From Gemmatimonas sp. UBA7669 (lineage in GTDB: Bacteria > Gemmatimonadota > Gemmatimonadetes > Gemmatimonadales > Gemmatimonadaceae), in contig NZ_DLHL01000024.1 in the NCBI RefSeq assembly GCF_002483225.1, positions 1 to 37,497 of the forward strand: 37,497 bases of DNA. The letters are read 5' to 3'. The notes under the pieces are model-generated. The model made no database searches. It was given only the letters and a program-made list of their open reading frames with translations, and was not told where the DNA came from. This document shows, piece after piece, positions 1 to 8,005 of the stretch. How positions within the stretch are numbered: position 1 is the stretch's first letter; the number at the start of each line of letters is the position of its first letter. A program made the position numbers and the translations under genes.

Positions 1-23
1 TAGACATTTTTCAGGACTAGACA
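1..23. repeat. Left half of a window-spanning imperfect inverted repeat
   Basis: Bases 1-23 read inward as TAGACATT-T-TTCAGGAC-TA-GACA. The reverse complement of 37475-37497 reads TAGACATT-A-TTCAGGAC-GC-GACA, so 20 of 23 positions match. Read outward, the sequence begins TGTC and ends TGTCTA, as an insertion-sequence terminal repeat would. No transposase is inside the window, so if this is an IS end the element body lies outside it. The identity of the element is not known. Confidence 0.6.
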
Positions 24-213
24 AACCTGCAACCGCGGTAACCCGCGACCGCAGGCCCAGCCGCCCACGATCGGATCTCTCATCTCGTTTGTTGCTCACA
101 TCACATTCATCTATTTCAGTCCGGTCTCCCAACCTCTGGGCGAAGCCACCGGTCTCTCACCCTCTCAAGTCCCAGCGCTCAGAAATGAGAAGCGAGAGGC
201 CGGAGACGAGAGT
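24..213. other. Non-coding stretch downstream of argG
   Basis: No convincing gene is seen here. The stretch is rich in TCTC and GAGAG segments that could fold weakly with each other (around 118-155 against 185-213), but there is no clear GC stem followed by a T-run in the argG reading direction, so I do not call a terminator. The short open frame starting at 89 is the antisense shadow of the argG 3' end. Confidence 0.5.
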
Positions 214-1545
214 TCAGTCCCCCGACGGCAGTTGCGGCACGCCGTTGGTTTCGGATCCGCGAAGCAGCCCCGCCGATGCATACACCGCCAGCTTCTCGCG
301 GGTATCGATGATGTCGAGGTTGCGCATGGTCAGCTGTCCGATGCGATCGAGCGGCGAGAAGTACTCCTGTCCCTTCTCCATCGTCAGACGCTCGGGCTTG
401 TACGTCAGGTTGGGGCTCGACGTGTCCATGATGCTGTAGTCGTTGCCACGACGCAGCTCGATGGTCACTTCACCCGTGACCGCCTTGGCCACCCAGCGCT
501 GCGCGCTTTCGCGCAGCATGAGCGACTGCGGGTCGAGCCAGCGTCCCTGATACAGCAGACGGCCGAGCTTCTTGCCGTTGATGCGGTACTGCTCGATCGT
601 GTCTTCGTTGTGAATGCCCGTCACCAGGCGCTCGTAGGCAATGAACAGCAGCGCGAGTCCCGGCGCCTCGTAAATGCCGCGGCTCTTGGCTTCGATGATG
701 CGATTCTCGATCTGGTCCGTCATGCCCAGGCCATGGCGTCCGCCAATGACATTGGCTTCGGTGAACAGCTCGAGTGCGCTGCCGAACTCGCGGCCATTGA
801 TGGCCACGGGATAGCCTTCCTCGAAGCGGATGCTCACGGTTTCACGCGCGATCGCCACCTCGTCCTTCCAGAAGGCCACACCCATGATGGGCTGCACGAT
901 GTGCATGCCCTTGTTGAGGAACTCGAGATCCTTGGCTTCGTGCGTGGCGCCCAGAATGTTCGAGTCCGTCGAGTAGGCCTTCTCCACCGACATCTTGTAT
1001 TCGAAGCCGGCCTTGATGAGGTACTCGGCCATCTCCGTGCGGCCGCCCAGCTCGTCGATGAACTGCTGATCGAGCCAGGGCTTGTACACGCGCAGATTGG
1101 GATTCGTCAGCAGACCGTAGCGGTAGAACCGCTCAATGTCATTGCCCTTGAACGTGCTGCCGTCGCCCCAGATGTCCACGCCATCTTCGCGCATGGCCGC
1201 CACGAGCATCGTGCCCGTGACCGCGCGGCCCAGCGGCGTGGTGTTGAAGTACGTCTGCCCCGCCGTGGTGATGTGAAACGCGCCGCACTGCAGCGCCGCC
1301 AGCCCCTCGGCCACCAGCTGCGCGCGGCACTCGATCAGCCGCGCCTTCTCCGCGCCGTAGGCCATGGCCTTGCGCGGAATCTCCTCGTAGTCGGACTCGT
1401 CGGGCTGCCCGAGATTGGCCGTGTAGGCAAAGGGGACGGCGCCCTTGGCGCGCATCCAATGCAGCGCCGCGCTCGTGTCGAGACCGCCGGAGAAGGCAAT
1501 GCCGACTTTTTCGCCGACGGGGAGAGACTGGAGAATGTTGGCCAC
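214..1545 (-). CDS. argG: Argininosuccinate synthase
   Basis: ATP-dependent ligase joining citrulline and aspartate to argininosuccinate, the penultimate step of arginine synthesis, in the cytoplasm. The 443-residue product has the N-terminal PP-loop SGGLDTS (about residues 19-25), a second conserved stretch GDGSTFKGND, and STDSN and SIMDTSS segments, all typical of the family. Its length fits the longer E. coli-type ArgG class (about 447 residues) rather than the roughly 400-residue class. The start is GTG at 1545; no better upstream start is seen. No other arginine gene is adjacent. Two GC-rich hairpins lie in the 150 bp before the start. Confidence 0.96.
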   Translation of the reverse strand: MANILQSLPVGEKVGIAFSGGLDTSAALHWMRAKGAVPFAYTANLGQPDESDYEEIPRKAMAYGAEKARLIECRAQLVAEGLAALQCGAFHITTAGQTYFNTTPLGRAVTGTMLVAAMREDGVDIWGDGSTFKGNDIERFYRYGLLTNPNLRVYKPWLDQQFIDELGGRTEMAEYLIKAGFEYKMSVEKAYSTDSNILGATHEAKDLEFLNKGMHIVQPIMGVAFWKDEVAIARETVSIRFEEGYPVAINGREFGSALELFTEANVIGGRHGLGMTDQIENRIIEAKSRGIYEAPGLALLFIAYERLVTGIHNEDTIEQYRINGKKLGRLLYQGRWLDPQSLMLRESAQRWVAKAVTGEVTIELRRGNDYSIMDTSSPNLTYKPERLTMEKGQEYFSPLDRIGQLTMRNLDIIDTREKLAVYASAGLLRGSETNGVPQLPSGD

Positions 1546-1576
1546 GGTTGGCTCGCAGGATCGGGGCGGATCGGGC

Positions 1577-1595
1577 GCCGGCCCAGACGGCCGGC
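1577..1595. repeat. Short GC hairpin in the argG leader
   Basis: Perfect 7-bp arms GCCGGCC (1577-1583) and GGCCGGC (1589-1595) flank a 5-base loop, 32 bases before the argG start codon. There is no following T-run and no obvious leader peptide, so its function is unknown. Confidence 0.4.
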
Positions 1596-1630
1596 TGCCG
1601 AGGTACAGCCTCGAAAGTTACACCCGTCCG

Positions 1631-1657
1631 GGGGGCCGATCCATGATGTCGGCCCCC
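1631..1657 (-). terminator. Hairpin between the M91-like gene and argG
   Basis: Perfect 9-bp arms GGGGGCCGA (1631-1639) and TCGGCCCCC (1649-1657) flank a 9-base loop, 39 bases past the stop codon of the M91-like gene. The stem is strong, but the bases after it on the minus strand are not a T-run. It may be a weak or factor-assisted terminator, an mRNA 3' end stabiliser, or part of the argG control region. Confidence 0.35.
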
Positions 1658-1695
1658 GATTTCCCCGGTTTTCCCGCCGCCGACAGGCCGTCAGC

Positions 1696-2304
1696 TCAGG
1701 CAGTAAGCAGCGCCTCGTCGGGCGAACCTTCCAGCGCCGAACACTTGCCGTGGTAGGACACCCGGTACGCGATACCATGCTCGCCGCGGATCTTGTTCTC
1801 GCTGATGGCTTCCTGCTCAAAACCACGCAGACCCGTCACACGCATCTCGTCCGCCTTCTTGCCCACGTCGCCGTTGATGAGGTTGGACGTGCCCGCGAGG
1901 TTGTACAGGCAGTGAATGAGCTCGTGCGCCAGCGCGATGAACGGCGGCCGGGCGCCGTCGGGCGTGTCGGTGTTCTTCGGGTCCCACTTGATGGACGAAA
2001 TGGCGCCGGTGCCGTCGGACGACGACTGATCGTTACCCGACTTCGTGATCGAGCCACCCTCGTAGGTGCGCCAGCGAATGAGCGGACCGAAGCTGTGTTT
2101 GACCGATTCCTTGGGCATGATGCACACCGTGTAGCCGAACTTGGCCTTGGCCTGCTGCGCCACGATGCCGGCCAGGAGCGCCTGGCCCACCGGCTTGCTG
2201 TCAATCTTGGCGAGCGCGGTATTGACCAGCTGCACAAAGGCCTTCGAGTCGGTGGCCTTGGTACGAATGATGATGCCAGCGTAGGCAGTGGGGGTGTCGG
2301 CCAT
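1696..2304 (-). CDS. M91-like (NleD-type) zinc metallopeptidase domain protein
   Basis: A 202-residue protein with a zinc-protease helix HELIH (H127, E128, H131) in the context IALAHELIHCLYNLAGT. It is followed by a DEMRVTGL segment (about 152-159) and an ISENKIRGEHG segment (168-177). This arrangement, helix then E-x-R-T/V-x-GL then SEN-x-x-R-x-E, is how I recognise the Peptidase_M91 family, known from type III effectors such as NleD and HopH and from toxin tips. No signal peptide, transporter gene or toxin scaffold is visible, and there is no immunity-like neighbour. The start at 2304 is supported by GGAG nine bases upstream; longer readings into 2625 lack family support. The middle part (about 84-118) is Gly/Ser/Asp-rich. 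The substrate is unknown. Confidence 0.72.
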   Translation of the reverse strand: MADTPTAYAGIIIRTKATDSKAFVQLVNTALAKIDSKPVGQALLAGIVAQQAKAKFGYTVCIMPKESVKHSFGPLIRWRTYEGGSITKSGNDQSSSDGTGAISSIKWDPKNTDTPDGARPPFIALAHELIHCLYNLAGTSNLINGDVGKKADEMRVTGLRGFEQEAISENKIRGEHGIAYRVSYHGKCSALEGSPDEALLTA

Positions 2305-2411
2305 GGACGGATACTCCGATGAGATGGAACGCGCGGAGCATCGGCGCCCACGCGCGGTGAGTACAACATGCGCCACATTGCCCGATCTCGCGACCGGCCG
2401 CAGCTTGAGGC

Positions 2412-4058
2412 ATGTCCTGTTCCCGCCGCGAAGCCCTCGCCGCCCTTGGCGCACTCCTCGCCACCCCGTCGTTGTCCGCCGCGCTTGCGCACGCGGAAGA
2501 CACGCAACCTGCGGACATGCTGCTGGCCACGTCGCCGGCATTCCAGGCCGCGCGAATTCGTGGCGAGCTGACCGCCGAACAGGTCGTGCGGCGTGCGCTC
2601 GATCGGTGCAACACGCTGGGCACATCGTGGCGGGCCATCGACTTGCTCAGTAGCTCCGCGCTGGCCGACGCACGCGCGTCTGACGAACGCCTGCGTCGCG
2701 GCCGTCTGCTGGGAGCGCTGGATGGCGTGCCGGTGTTTGCCAAGTCCATCTACGACTTGCAGGGGCAGCCCACCTCGGCTTCAAGTGCGGAATGGGTGCG
2801 TCTCTTTCCCGACGCAGTGCCGCGCGATGCCGTGGAGGTGGCGCGTCTGCGCGCCGCGGGCGCCGTGGTGCTGGGCAAGACAGCCGCCGACGACTTCGCC
2901 TATCGCGGCAACGGCACCAGTTCACACACGGGGCAGGTGCTCAACCCCTACGACGCGAGTGCGCAGCGCACACCCGGCGGCTCCAGTGCCGGCGCGGCCG
3001 TGGTCGTAGCAGGCGGCATGGCCTTCAGTGCACTCGGCACCGACGATGGCGGCTCCAATCGTATCCCCGCGCAGTTCACCGGTGTGGTGGGCATGAAGCC
3101 CAGCTTTGGTCTGGTGCCACGCAGTGGTGTCATTCCCACCTGGCCATATCTCGACACACACGGGCCACTGGCCCGCTCCGTGATGGACGCGGCGCTGATG
3201 CTGTGGGCCCTCGTGGGTGCTGACGGTGAAGACGCCTTGTCGCATGACCTGGGCCGCGACACGATGCGCGCCATGGTCACGACGTCCGGTGTAAACCGCA
3301 CAGCAGTGCAACCATCGTTCACGCCCGACGCACTGCGCGGCCGGCGTCTTGGCATCGTGAGCATTCATGCGCCGCGCACGCAGATGTCGGCCGAATCCGT
3401 GGCGCAGTTCGATAAGGCGTTGGCCGACTGCCGCACGGCGGGCGCCATCGTGGATGTGTTCGACGCGCCGGTCACGCGGGTGAATGTCCGTGAGCGCTTT
3501 GCCGAAGTGGCCAGCGCGCGTGGCAATGTGCGTCCCAATCCCAATAGTCCGGCGGCCACCGCCAACGCACTCTATCGCTACTTCGCCCGGCAGGGCGTGG
3601 ATGCACGCGCGGCCGCACAGCGTGGCCACGCGGCGTATCGCGCGTTCTACGACGTGCTGCCCACCGACTGGCCGGCCTTCGAAGCGTTGCTCACGTCACC
3701 CTACGAACACGATGCGGCGGGTGTGTCCTTTGCGCGCTCGCGCGAGCAGGTCGTGACGCAACTGGCCAGTGCCATGCGCGCCGAGCGCATCGATGCGCTG
3801 GTGTATCCCACCATGCCGTTTCCGGCGCCGCTGGCCGTCAACCCCTGGCCCGACGTGCGCACGCCACTGGGCTTCGGCAACTGGATGGGGTTGCCCGAAG
3901 TCTCCGTGCCCGCCGGCTATGACAGTCAGGGCATGCCGCTGGGCAATCTGTCCTTCGTGGGTTTACCCGGAGACGATGCAGCGCTGTTGGCCATGGCCTA
4001 CGCCTACGAACAGCAGTCGCGGCACTTCAAGCCGCCGGCTGCGGTGGGTTCGCGTTAA
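2412..4058 (+). CDS. Secreted amidase-signature-family hydrolase
   Basis: Amidase-signature enzyme, hydrolysing a carboxamide or acting as an amidotransferase-like hydrolase; the substrate cannot be read from the sequence. The catalytic triad is visible: Lys in VFAKSIYD (about residue 112), cis-Ser in GGSSAGA (about 192), and nucleophile Ser in GTDDGGSNRIPA (about 216). The 548-residue length suits the family. The N-terminus, SRREALAALGALLATPSLSA, has a twin-arginine pair before a hydrophobic stretch, so periplasmic export by Tat is likely. That argues against GatA, which is cytoplasmic. The GAGG before the ATG is too close to be a good ribosome site. It converges on trmL with stop codons sharing one TTAA. 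Confidence 0.85.
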   Translation: MSCSRREALAALGALLATPSLSAALAHAEDTQPADMLLATSPAFQAARIRGELTAEQVVRRALDRCNTLGTSWRAIDLLSSSALADARASDERLRRGRLLGALDGVPVFAKSIYDLQGQPTSASSAEWVRLFPDAVPRDAVEVARLRAAGAVVLGKTAADDFAYRGNGTSSHTGQVLNPYDASAQRTPGGSSAGAAVVVAGGMAFSALGTDDGGSNRIPAQFTGVVGMKPSFGLVPRSGVIPTWPYLDTHGPLARSVMDAALMLWALVGADGEDALSHDLGRDTMRAMVTTSGVNRTAVQPSFTPDALRGRRLGIVSIHAPRTQMSAESVAQFDKALADCRTAGAIVDVFDAPVTRVNVRERFAEVASARGNVRPNPNSPAATANALYRYFARQGVDARAAAQRGHAAYRAFYDVLPTDWPAFEALLTSPYEHDAAGVSFARSREQVVTQLASAMRAERIDALVYPTMPFPAPLAVNPWPDVRTPLGFGNWMGLPEVSVPAGYDSQGMPLGNLSFVGLPGDDAALLAMAYAYEQQSRHFKPPAAVGSR

Positions 4059-4540
4059 CGGGGGCCTTCGCGCTGTACCGCGCGCTGTTGGCGCAGTGTC
4101 TCGTACACCGCAATCCCCACACTCGTTGACAGGTTGAGCGAGCGAATGGGGCCCTCGGCCATGGGCATGGTCACGAACTGTTCGGCGTAGCGCGTGTGCA
4201 GCGTGGCGGGCAGGCCACCGGTTTCGCGGCCAAACACCAGCACCGTGTTGCTCGTCTCGCCGAGCGGCGCATCCCAGAAGGTCCGACGTCCACGCGTACT
4301 GAAGAACCAGGGCGTGCCAAGCTGTGGCAGCTCGGCCTCGAACGTGTCCCAGTCTTTCCAGACGCGCAGATCGACATGCTCCCAGTAGTCGAGCCCCGCC
4401 CGCTTGACGGCGCGGTCGTCGAGCGAGAAACCCAGCGGCTCGATGAGGTGCAGCGTGGCACCGGTGGCCACGCAGGTGCGGCCGGCGTTGCCGGTGTTCC
4501 AGTGAATCTCGGGGTGAACCAGCACGACGTGGAGAGCCAT
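4055..4540 (-). CDS. trmL: tRNA (cytidine/uridine-34-2'-O)-methyltransferase TrmL
   Basis: SPOUT-class methyltransferase that 2'-O-methylates the wobble base of tRNA-Leu isoacceptors using S-adenosylmethionine. At 161 residues it is the usual compact, knot-only size. Diagnostic segments are HPEIHWNTGNAGRTC near the N-terminus, LVFGRETGGLP in the SAM-binding knot, and PIRSLNLSTSVGIAVYE at the end. The ATG at 4540 sits back to back with the upstream region of the divergent lipoprotein gene. Its stop overlaps the amidase stop. Confidence 0.92.
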   Translation of the reverse strand: MALHVVLVHPEIHWNTGNAGRTCVATGATLHLIEPLGFSLDDRAVKRAGLDYWEHVDLRVWKDWDTFEAELPQLGTPWFFSTRGRRTFWDAPLGETSNTVLVFGRETGGLPATLHTRYAEQFVTMPMAEGPIRSLNLSTSVGIAVYETLRQQRAVQREGPR

Positions 4541-4616
4541 GTCACAACTTCACCTGCATACGCCACACTTCGCCACCGTGCGTGCGGAATGCAGTGCGTC
4601 ACGCGATACTTCCCGC

Positions 4617-5537
4617 ATGTTTCGTCCTTCTCTGCTGCGGCACGTCGTGCTGCTCGCCACGGTCTCCGGGCTCGCGGCCTGCTCCGTGTCCACCCGGGTC
4701 ACCCGCACCACGCCATCGGAGCCGGCAGCACCCGCATCGATCGCGCTGATGTCCTTCAACCTGCGCTACGACAATCCCGCCGACGGGCCAAATGCCTGGC
4801 CGCTCCGGCGGGATCGCGTAGCCGGCGCCATTCGCTTTCATGGCGCCGAGGTGGTGGGTGTGCAGGAGGCGCTGGCGAGCATGCTGCGTGAACTCGACGC
4901 GCTGCTGCCCAACTATCGCCGCGTGGGCGTGGGCCGCAGCGATGGAGCAGAGCGCGGGGAGTTCAGCGCCATTCTCTACGACACCACGCGGGTGACGGCC
5001 CTCGAGAGTGGCACCTTCTGGCTCTCGCCCACGCCCGATGTGGTGGGCAGCAAGGGCTGGGACGCGGCGCTCGAGCGCATTGCCACCTGGGCGCGGTTCC
5101 GCGACAAACAGAGCGGCTGCACCTGGGTGCACGTCAACACACACTTCGATCATGTGGGCGACAGCGCGCGCGTGGAAAGCGCGCGGCTGATCAGACGCCG
5201 ACTGGGCGCGCTGGCCAATGGCCTGCCGCTCACCATGACGGGCGACTTCAACGCCAATCCCTCACACCCGGCCTACGTCACGCTCACCACGAGCACACTG
5301 CCCGACGGGTCACGGCCGCTGCGTGACGCGCTGCACGTGAGCGACACGCCACACTATGGTCCCTTGTCCACCTGGAACGCCTTCAAGGACATCGAACCCG
5401 ACCGCCGCATCGATTTTGTGTTTGTGAGCGACGGCGTGCGGGTGCGGCGTCACGGCATTCTCAGTGATCGCTGGGACGGACGTTTCCTGTCGGATCATCT
5501 GCCGGTGCTGGCCGAGGTCCAGCCCTGCGCGCGGTAA
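4617..5537 (+). CDS. Endonuclease/exonuclease/phosphatase-family lipoprotein
   Basis: DNase I-like fold hydrolase of the EEP superfamily, which cleaves phosphodiester or phosphomonoester bonds with a divalent metal. Visible motifs in order are MSFNLRYDNP, GVQEAL (metal Glu), VNTHFDH, MTGDFNANP, RRIDFVFVSD and LSDHLPV (terminal Asp-His pair). The 306-residue reading from ATG 4617 starts with a signal ending LAAC, a lipobox, so the protein is probably an exported lipoprotein. An upstream in-frame ATG at 4539 would add 26 residues and spoil the signal peptide, so it is rejected. Nucleic acid, phosphoinositide or sphingomyelin-like substrates are all possible. Confidence 0.85.
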   Translation: MFRPSLLRHVVLLATVSGLAACSVSTRVTRTTPSEPAAPASIALMSFNLRYDNPADGPNAWPLRRDRVAGAIRFHGAEVVGVQEALASMLRELDALLPNYRRVGVGRSDGAERGEFSAILYDTTRVTALESGTFWLSPTPDVVGSKGWDAALERIATWARFRDKQSGCTWVHVNTHFDHVGDSARVESARLIRRRLGALANGLPLTMTGDFNANPSHPAYVTLTTSTLPDGSRPLRDALHVSDTPHYGPLSTWNAFKDIEPDRRIDFVFVSDGVRVRRHGILSDRWDGRFLSDHLPVLAEVQPCAR

Positions 5538-5562
5538 GCAGAGTGCGCTGCGCGGTGGCGTT

Positions 5563-5604
5563 GCACGCGTGGCGCAGCACGCGTGGCGCAGCACGTGTGG
5601 CGCG
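5563..5604. repeat. Three-copy 14-bp tandem repeat
   Basis: Unit GCACGCGTGGCGCA is repeated at 5563-5576 and 5577-5590, with a diverged third copy at 5591-5604 (GCACGTGTGGCGCG). It fills the gap between the lipoprotein stop (5537) and the convergent phosphatase stop (5613). No terminator stem is evident in the gap. Confidence 0.85.
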
Positions 5605-5612
5605 TAGTCGCG

Positions 5613-6248
5613 TCAGGTCGCCAGCACCTGATGCACAAGATCGGCCATGTCGGTGAAGACATGCTCGGGGGCATGCGGCGCAAAGGCGGCGAGCGGCGCA
5701 TAGCCCCAGCCCACCGCACCAAAGGCCACTCCGGCGCGGCGCGCGCTCTGCAAATCGGTGACCTGATCACCCACGTACAGCGTGCGCTCCGGCGCCGCGC
5801 CCAGTTCGCGCATGACACGCCGAATGCGCGAGCGCTTACCGAAAATGGACGAACCTCCGTCCACACGCGAAATCAGACGCGCGCGCTCGGGGCCCAGCAG
5901 CCGATGCACCGTGGCCGGTGCGTTGGACGTGACCACCGCCAATTGCAGTCCGGCCTCGTGCAGCCGGCGCAGCGTCGCATCAGTGGCCTCGAACAGGTGA
6001 ATGTTCTGTGACGTTCTGGCCATGAGGCGACGGAAGTCGTCCGCCACAAACGGCAGACGCCACATGGGAAGACCCACGTGGCGCATGACGGTGCGCGCAT
6101 CGAGATGGCGCAGCCGCTCAATGTCTGCCGGCGAAAGCGCCGAGAAGCGATGCCGCGCGGCCAGTTGATTGAACACCGTCACGAAGAACGGAAACGAGTC
6201 GGCCAGTGTGCCATCAAAGTCAAACAAAAGGTGTGTGTATCGACCCAT
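5613..6248 (-). CDS. HAD-family phosphatase, phosphoglycolate-phosphatase-like
   Basis: Haloacid-dehalogenase phosphatase of the Gph/PGP type. Motif I is DFDGTLADS (nucleophile D10, acid/base D12), motif II is VVTSN, motif III is the Lys in FGKRSRI, and motif IV is YVGDQVTD. There is an alpha-helical cap insert after motif I (subclass IA). Length 211 residues. The sequence YVGDQVTDLQSARRAGVAFG is typical of phosphoglycolate phosphatases and related phosphosugar phosphatases; the exact substrate is uncertain. The ATG overlaps the stop of the upstream S41 protease gene (TGATG, 6246-6250), so the two are probably translated together. Confidence 0.87.
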   Translation of the reverse strand: MGRYTHLLFDFDGTLADSFPFFVTVFNQLAARHRFSALSPADIERLRHLDARTVMRHVGLPMWRLPFVADDFRRLMARTSQNIHLFEATDATLRRLHEAGLQLAVVTSNAPATVHRLLGPERARLISRVDGGSSIFGKRSRIRRVMRELGAAPERTLYVGDQVTDLQSARRAGVAFGAVGWGYAPLAAFAPHAPEHVFTDMADLVHQVLAT

Positions 6249-7786
6249 CAGGACACAGTGTCACGTGACGCAGCACGCAGCAAGGCCGGCGTGCTGGGTG
6301 CGCGCTCGAGCAGCTCCACGGCGCGCTTGAGCGGCAGGTCCCAGCCGGCGCTCACGCGAAAGGCCAGTGTATCGCCGTGCGCCAGCGTGGCCACACGATG
6401 CGCGAGACTGCGGGCAATGTCGCTGCGCCCCGCGTCGAACTGCGCGCGCGTGACCGGCACCGACTCGCGCGTGAGCCGCGTGAACACACTGTCGGTCCAC
6501 GCCGCCGGCACCTCAAAGTCGGCCCGAATGGCTGTGCCACGCTGCTTCTGCTCCCGCACCACCGTTTGCGCGATGCTGGTCACGTGACCAAACAGGGTGG
6601 TGGCATGGGGGGCGAGCACCTGACGCAGCGCCAGCTCACCGGCCGACAGCGTGTCTTCCGCCACCGCAACATCCGGCGCGATGGCGCCGCTGCCATCGGC
6701 CTGCTTCTGAATGGAGCGACCCTGCGGCGTATACCACTTGCCCGTGGTGAGCTTGAGGGCATAGCCGCCGTCGAGTCCGTACACACTCTGCACCAGCCCC
6801 TTGCCGTAGGAGCGACTGCCCAGCAGGAGCGCGCGGCCATTGTCCTGCAGCGCCCCGGCCACGATCTCGGCCGACGACGCCGATCCGCCGTCCACCAGCA
6901 CCACCAGCGGCTCCTGTGACACCAGTGGCGCCAAGTCGGCGCCAAAGCGCTCGGTGCCTTCGCGGGAACGCACTTCCAGCAGCGGCGCCCCCTTGGGCAG
7001 GAAAAGATTGGCCGTGGCCAGGGCCTCCTGCACCACACCGCCGGGATTGCCACGCAGGTCGAGCACCAGACTGCGACTGCCGGCGCGCTTGAGCGAGACA
7101 ATGGCATCGCGCAGCTCGCGCGAGGTGTTGTCGCTGAAGCGCGTGATGGGCACGTAGCCGATGCCCGGTGTCAGCATGAGATGAAACGGCACCGACGACA
7201 CATGCACGCGGCGGCGCACGAAGCGATGCGTGAGTGGCTCCGGCAGACCGGCGCGCTCGAGCGTCACCACGACGGGTGTGCCGTCTTCGCCCACGAGATG
7301 GCGATGCACGCGTTCCGTGCTCCAGCCAACACTGCTGGTGTCATTGATGCGCACAATGCGATCGCCGGGTTGCACGCCCGCCTCGGCGGCCGGTGTGGCG
7401 TCGTAGACCTTCTCCACCGTGACCGCGCCATTGATGGGCGGCGTGAGCAGCACACCGAGCCCACTGTAGTTGCCGTTGGTGGTGAGCTCGAAGTCGGCCA
7501 GGTCGGCCGGCGTGAGCAGATCGGCGTAGGGGTCCTTGAGTTCGCGCACGAGACCACGCGCGGCCTTCTCGTACAGCGCGTTGGCCGTCAGCGTGTCACT
7601 GAAGCGCAGCATGACCAGCGTCATGACCTGCTCCAGCAGGGCCGGTCCGTGTCGCTCCGTACGGCGCTGCAGACTCCAGGCGCCCGTGGCCAGAGGCACG
7701 ACCAGCAGCGTCACGGCCGTGGCCTGGCGCCAGGCGGGGGAGCTGCGACGCAAACGACGGAGGCGGGCCAGCAGGTTGGCAGGCAT
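6248..7786 (-). CDS. S41-family C-terminal processing protease with PDZ domain
   Basis: Serine protease of the CtpA/Prc type acting outside the inner membrane. The 512-residue protein has a basic N-terminus and one hydrophobic anchor (about 23-38), a PDZ domain (about 103-180, with SGLGVLL and AGVQPGDRI), then the protease core: LRGNPGG, nucleophile loop GGSASSAEI (about 300-308) and catalytic Lys in GSRSYGKG (K329). The C-terminal 120 or so residues beyond the core are helical and less conserved. The TGATG overlap couples it to the HAD phosphatase; no functional link between the two is obvious. Confidence 0.92.
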   Translation of the reverse strand: MPANLLARLRRLRRSSPAWRQATAVTLLVVPLATGAWSLQRRTERHGPALLEQVMTLVMLRFSDTLTANALYEKAARGLVRELKDPYADLLTPADLADFELTTNGNYSGLGVLLTPPINGAVTVEKVYDATPAAEAGVQPGDRIVRINDTSSVGWSTERVHRHLVGEDGTPVVVTLERAGLPEPLTHRFVRRRVHVSSVPFHLMLTPGIGYVPITRFSDNTSRELRDAIVSLKRAGSRSLVLDLRGNPGGVVQEALATANLFLPKGAPLLEVRSREGTERFGADLAPLVSQEPLVVLVDGGSASSAEIVAGALQDNGRALLLGSRSYGKGLVQSVYGLDGGYALKLTTGKWYTPQGRSIQKQADGSGAIAPDVAVAEDTLSAGELALRQVLAPHATTLFGHVTSIAQTVVREQKQRGTAIRADFEVPAAWTDSVFTRLTRESVPVTRAQFDAGRSDIARSLAHRVATLAHGDTLAFRVSAGWDLPLKRAVELLERAPSTPALLRAASRDTVS

Positions 7787-8005
7787 GAACAGGGTGGTGA
7801 GTCCAACAGTGGTGAGAATGGGCGCATGCGTCTGCGCCGATCGCCTGCAGTACCACGGGGGTCGGTCCGGGCGTCACCAGCCTGGGGTGGGGCAGACACG
7901 AGGGCAACGCGCCGGGGACAAGGGGCACGGAACTCGTCCCGGGAGGACCGGTATCAGCAACGCACGCAGGGCATCCCACCACTGTGTCTCCTGGAGTGTG
8001 TTGCA

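Noticed and set aside
17..24. Half of a HutC operator (CTAGACAA)
   Set aside because: It matches the hut palindrome over eight bases but has no dyad partner and is part of the terminal inverted repeat.
1546..1695. Arginine-responsive attenuator or riboswitch
   Set aside because: Hairpins are present but there is no leader peptide, ARG box or alternative pairing that I can support.
232..2322. A 696-residue open frame on the plus strand opposite argG
   Set aside because: It is antisense to argG and the M91-like gene, is rich in Arg and His as GC-rich shadow frames are, and shows no family motifs.
7181..8005. Upstream extension of the erythromycin-esterase-like gene
   Set aside because: This part is antisense to the S41 protease; the signal peptide and ribosome site place the start at 8006.
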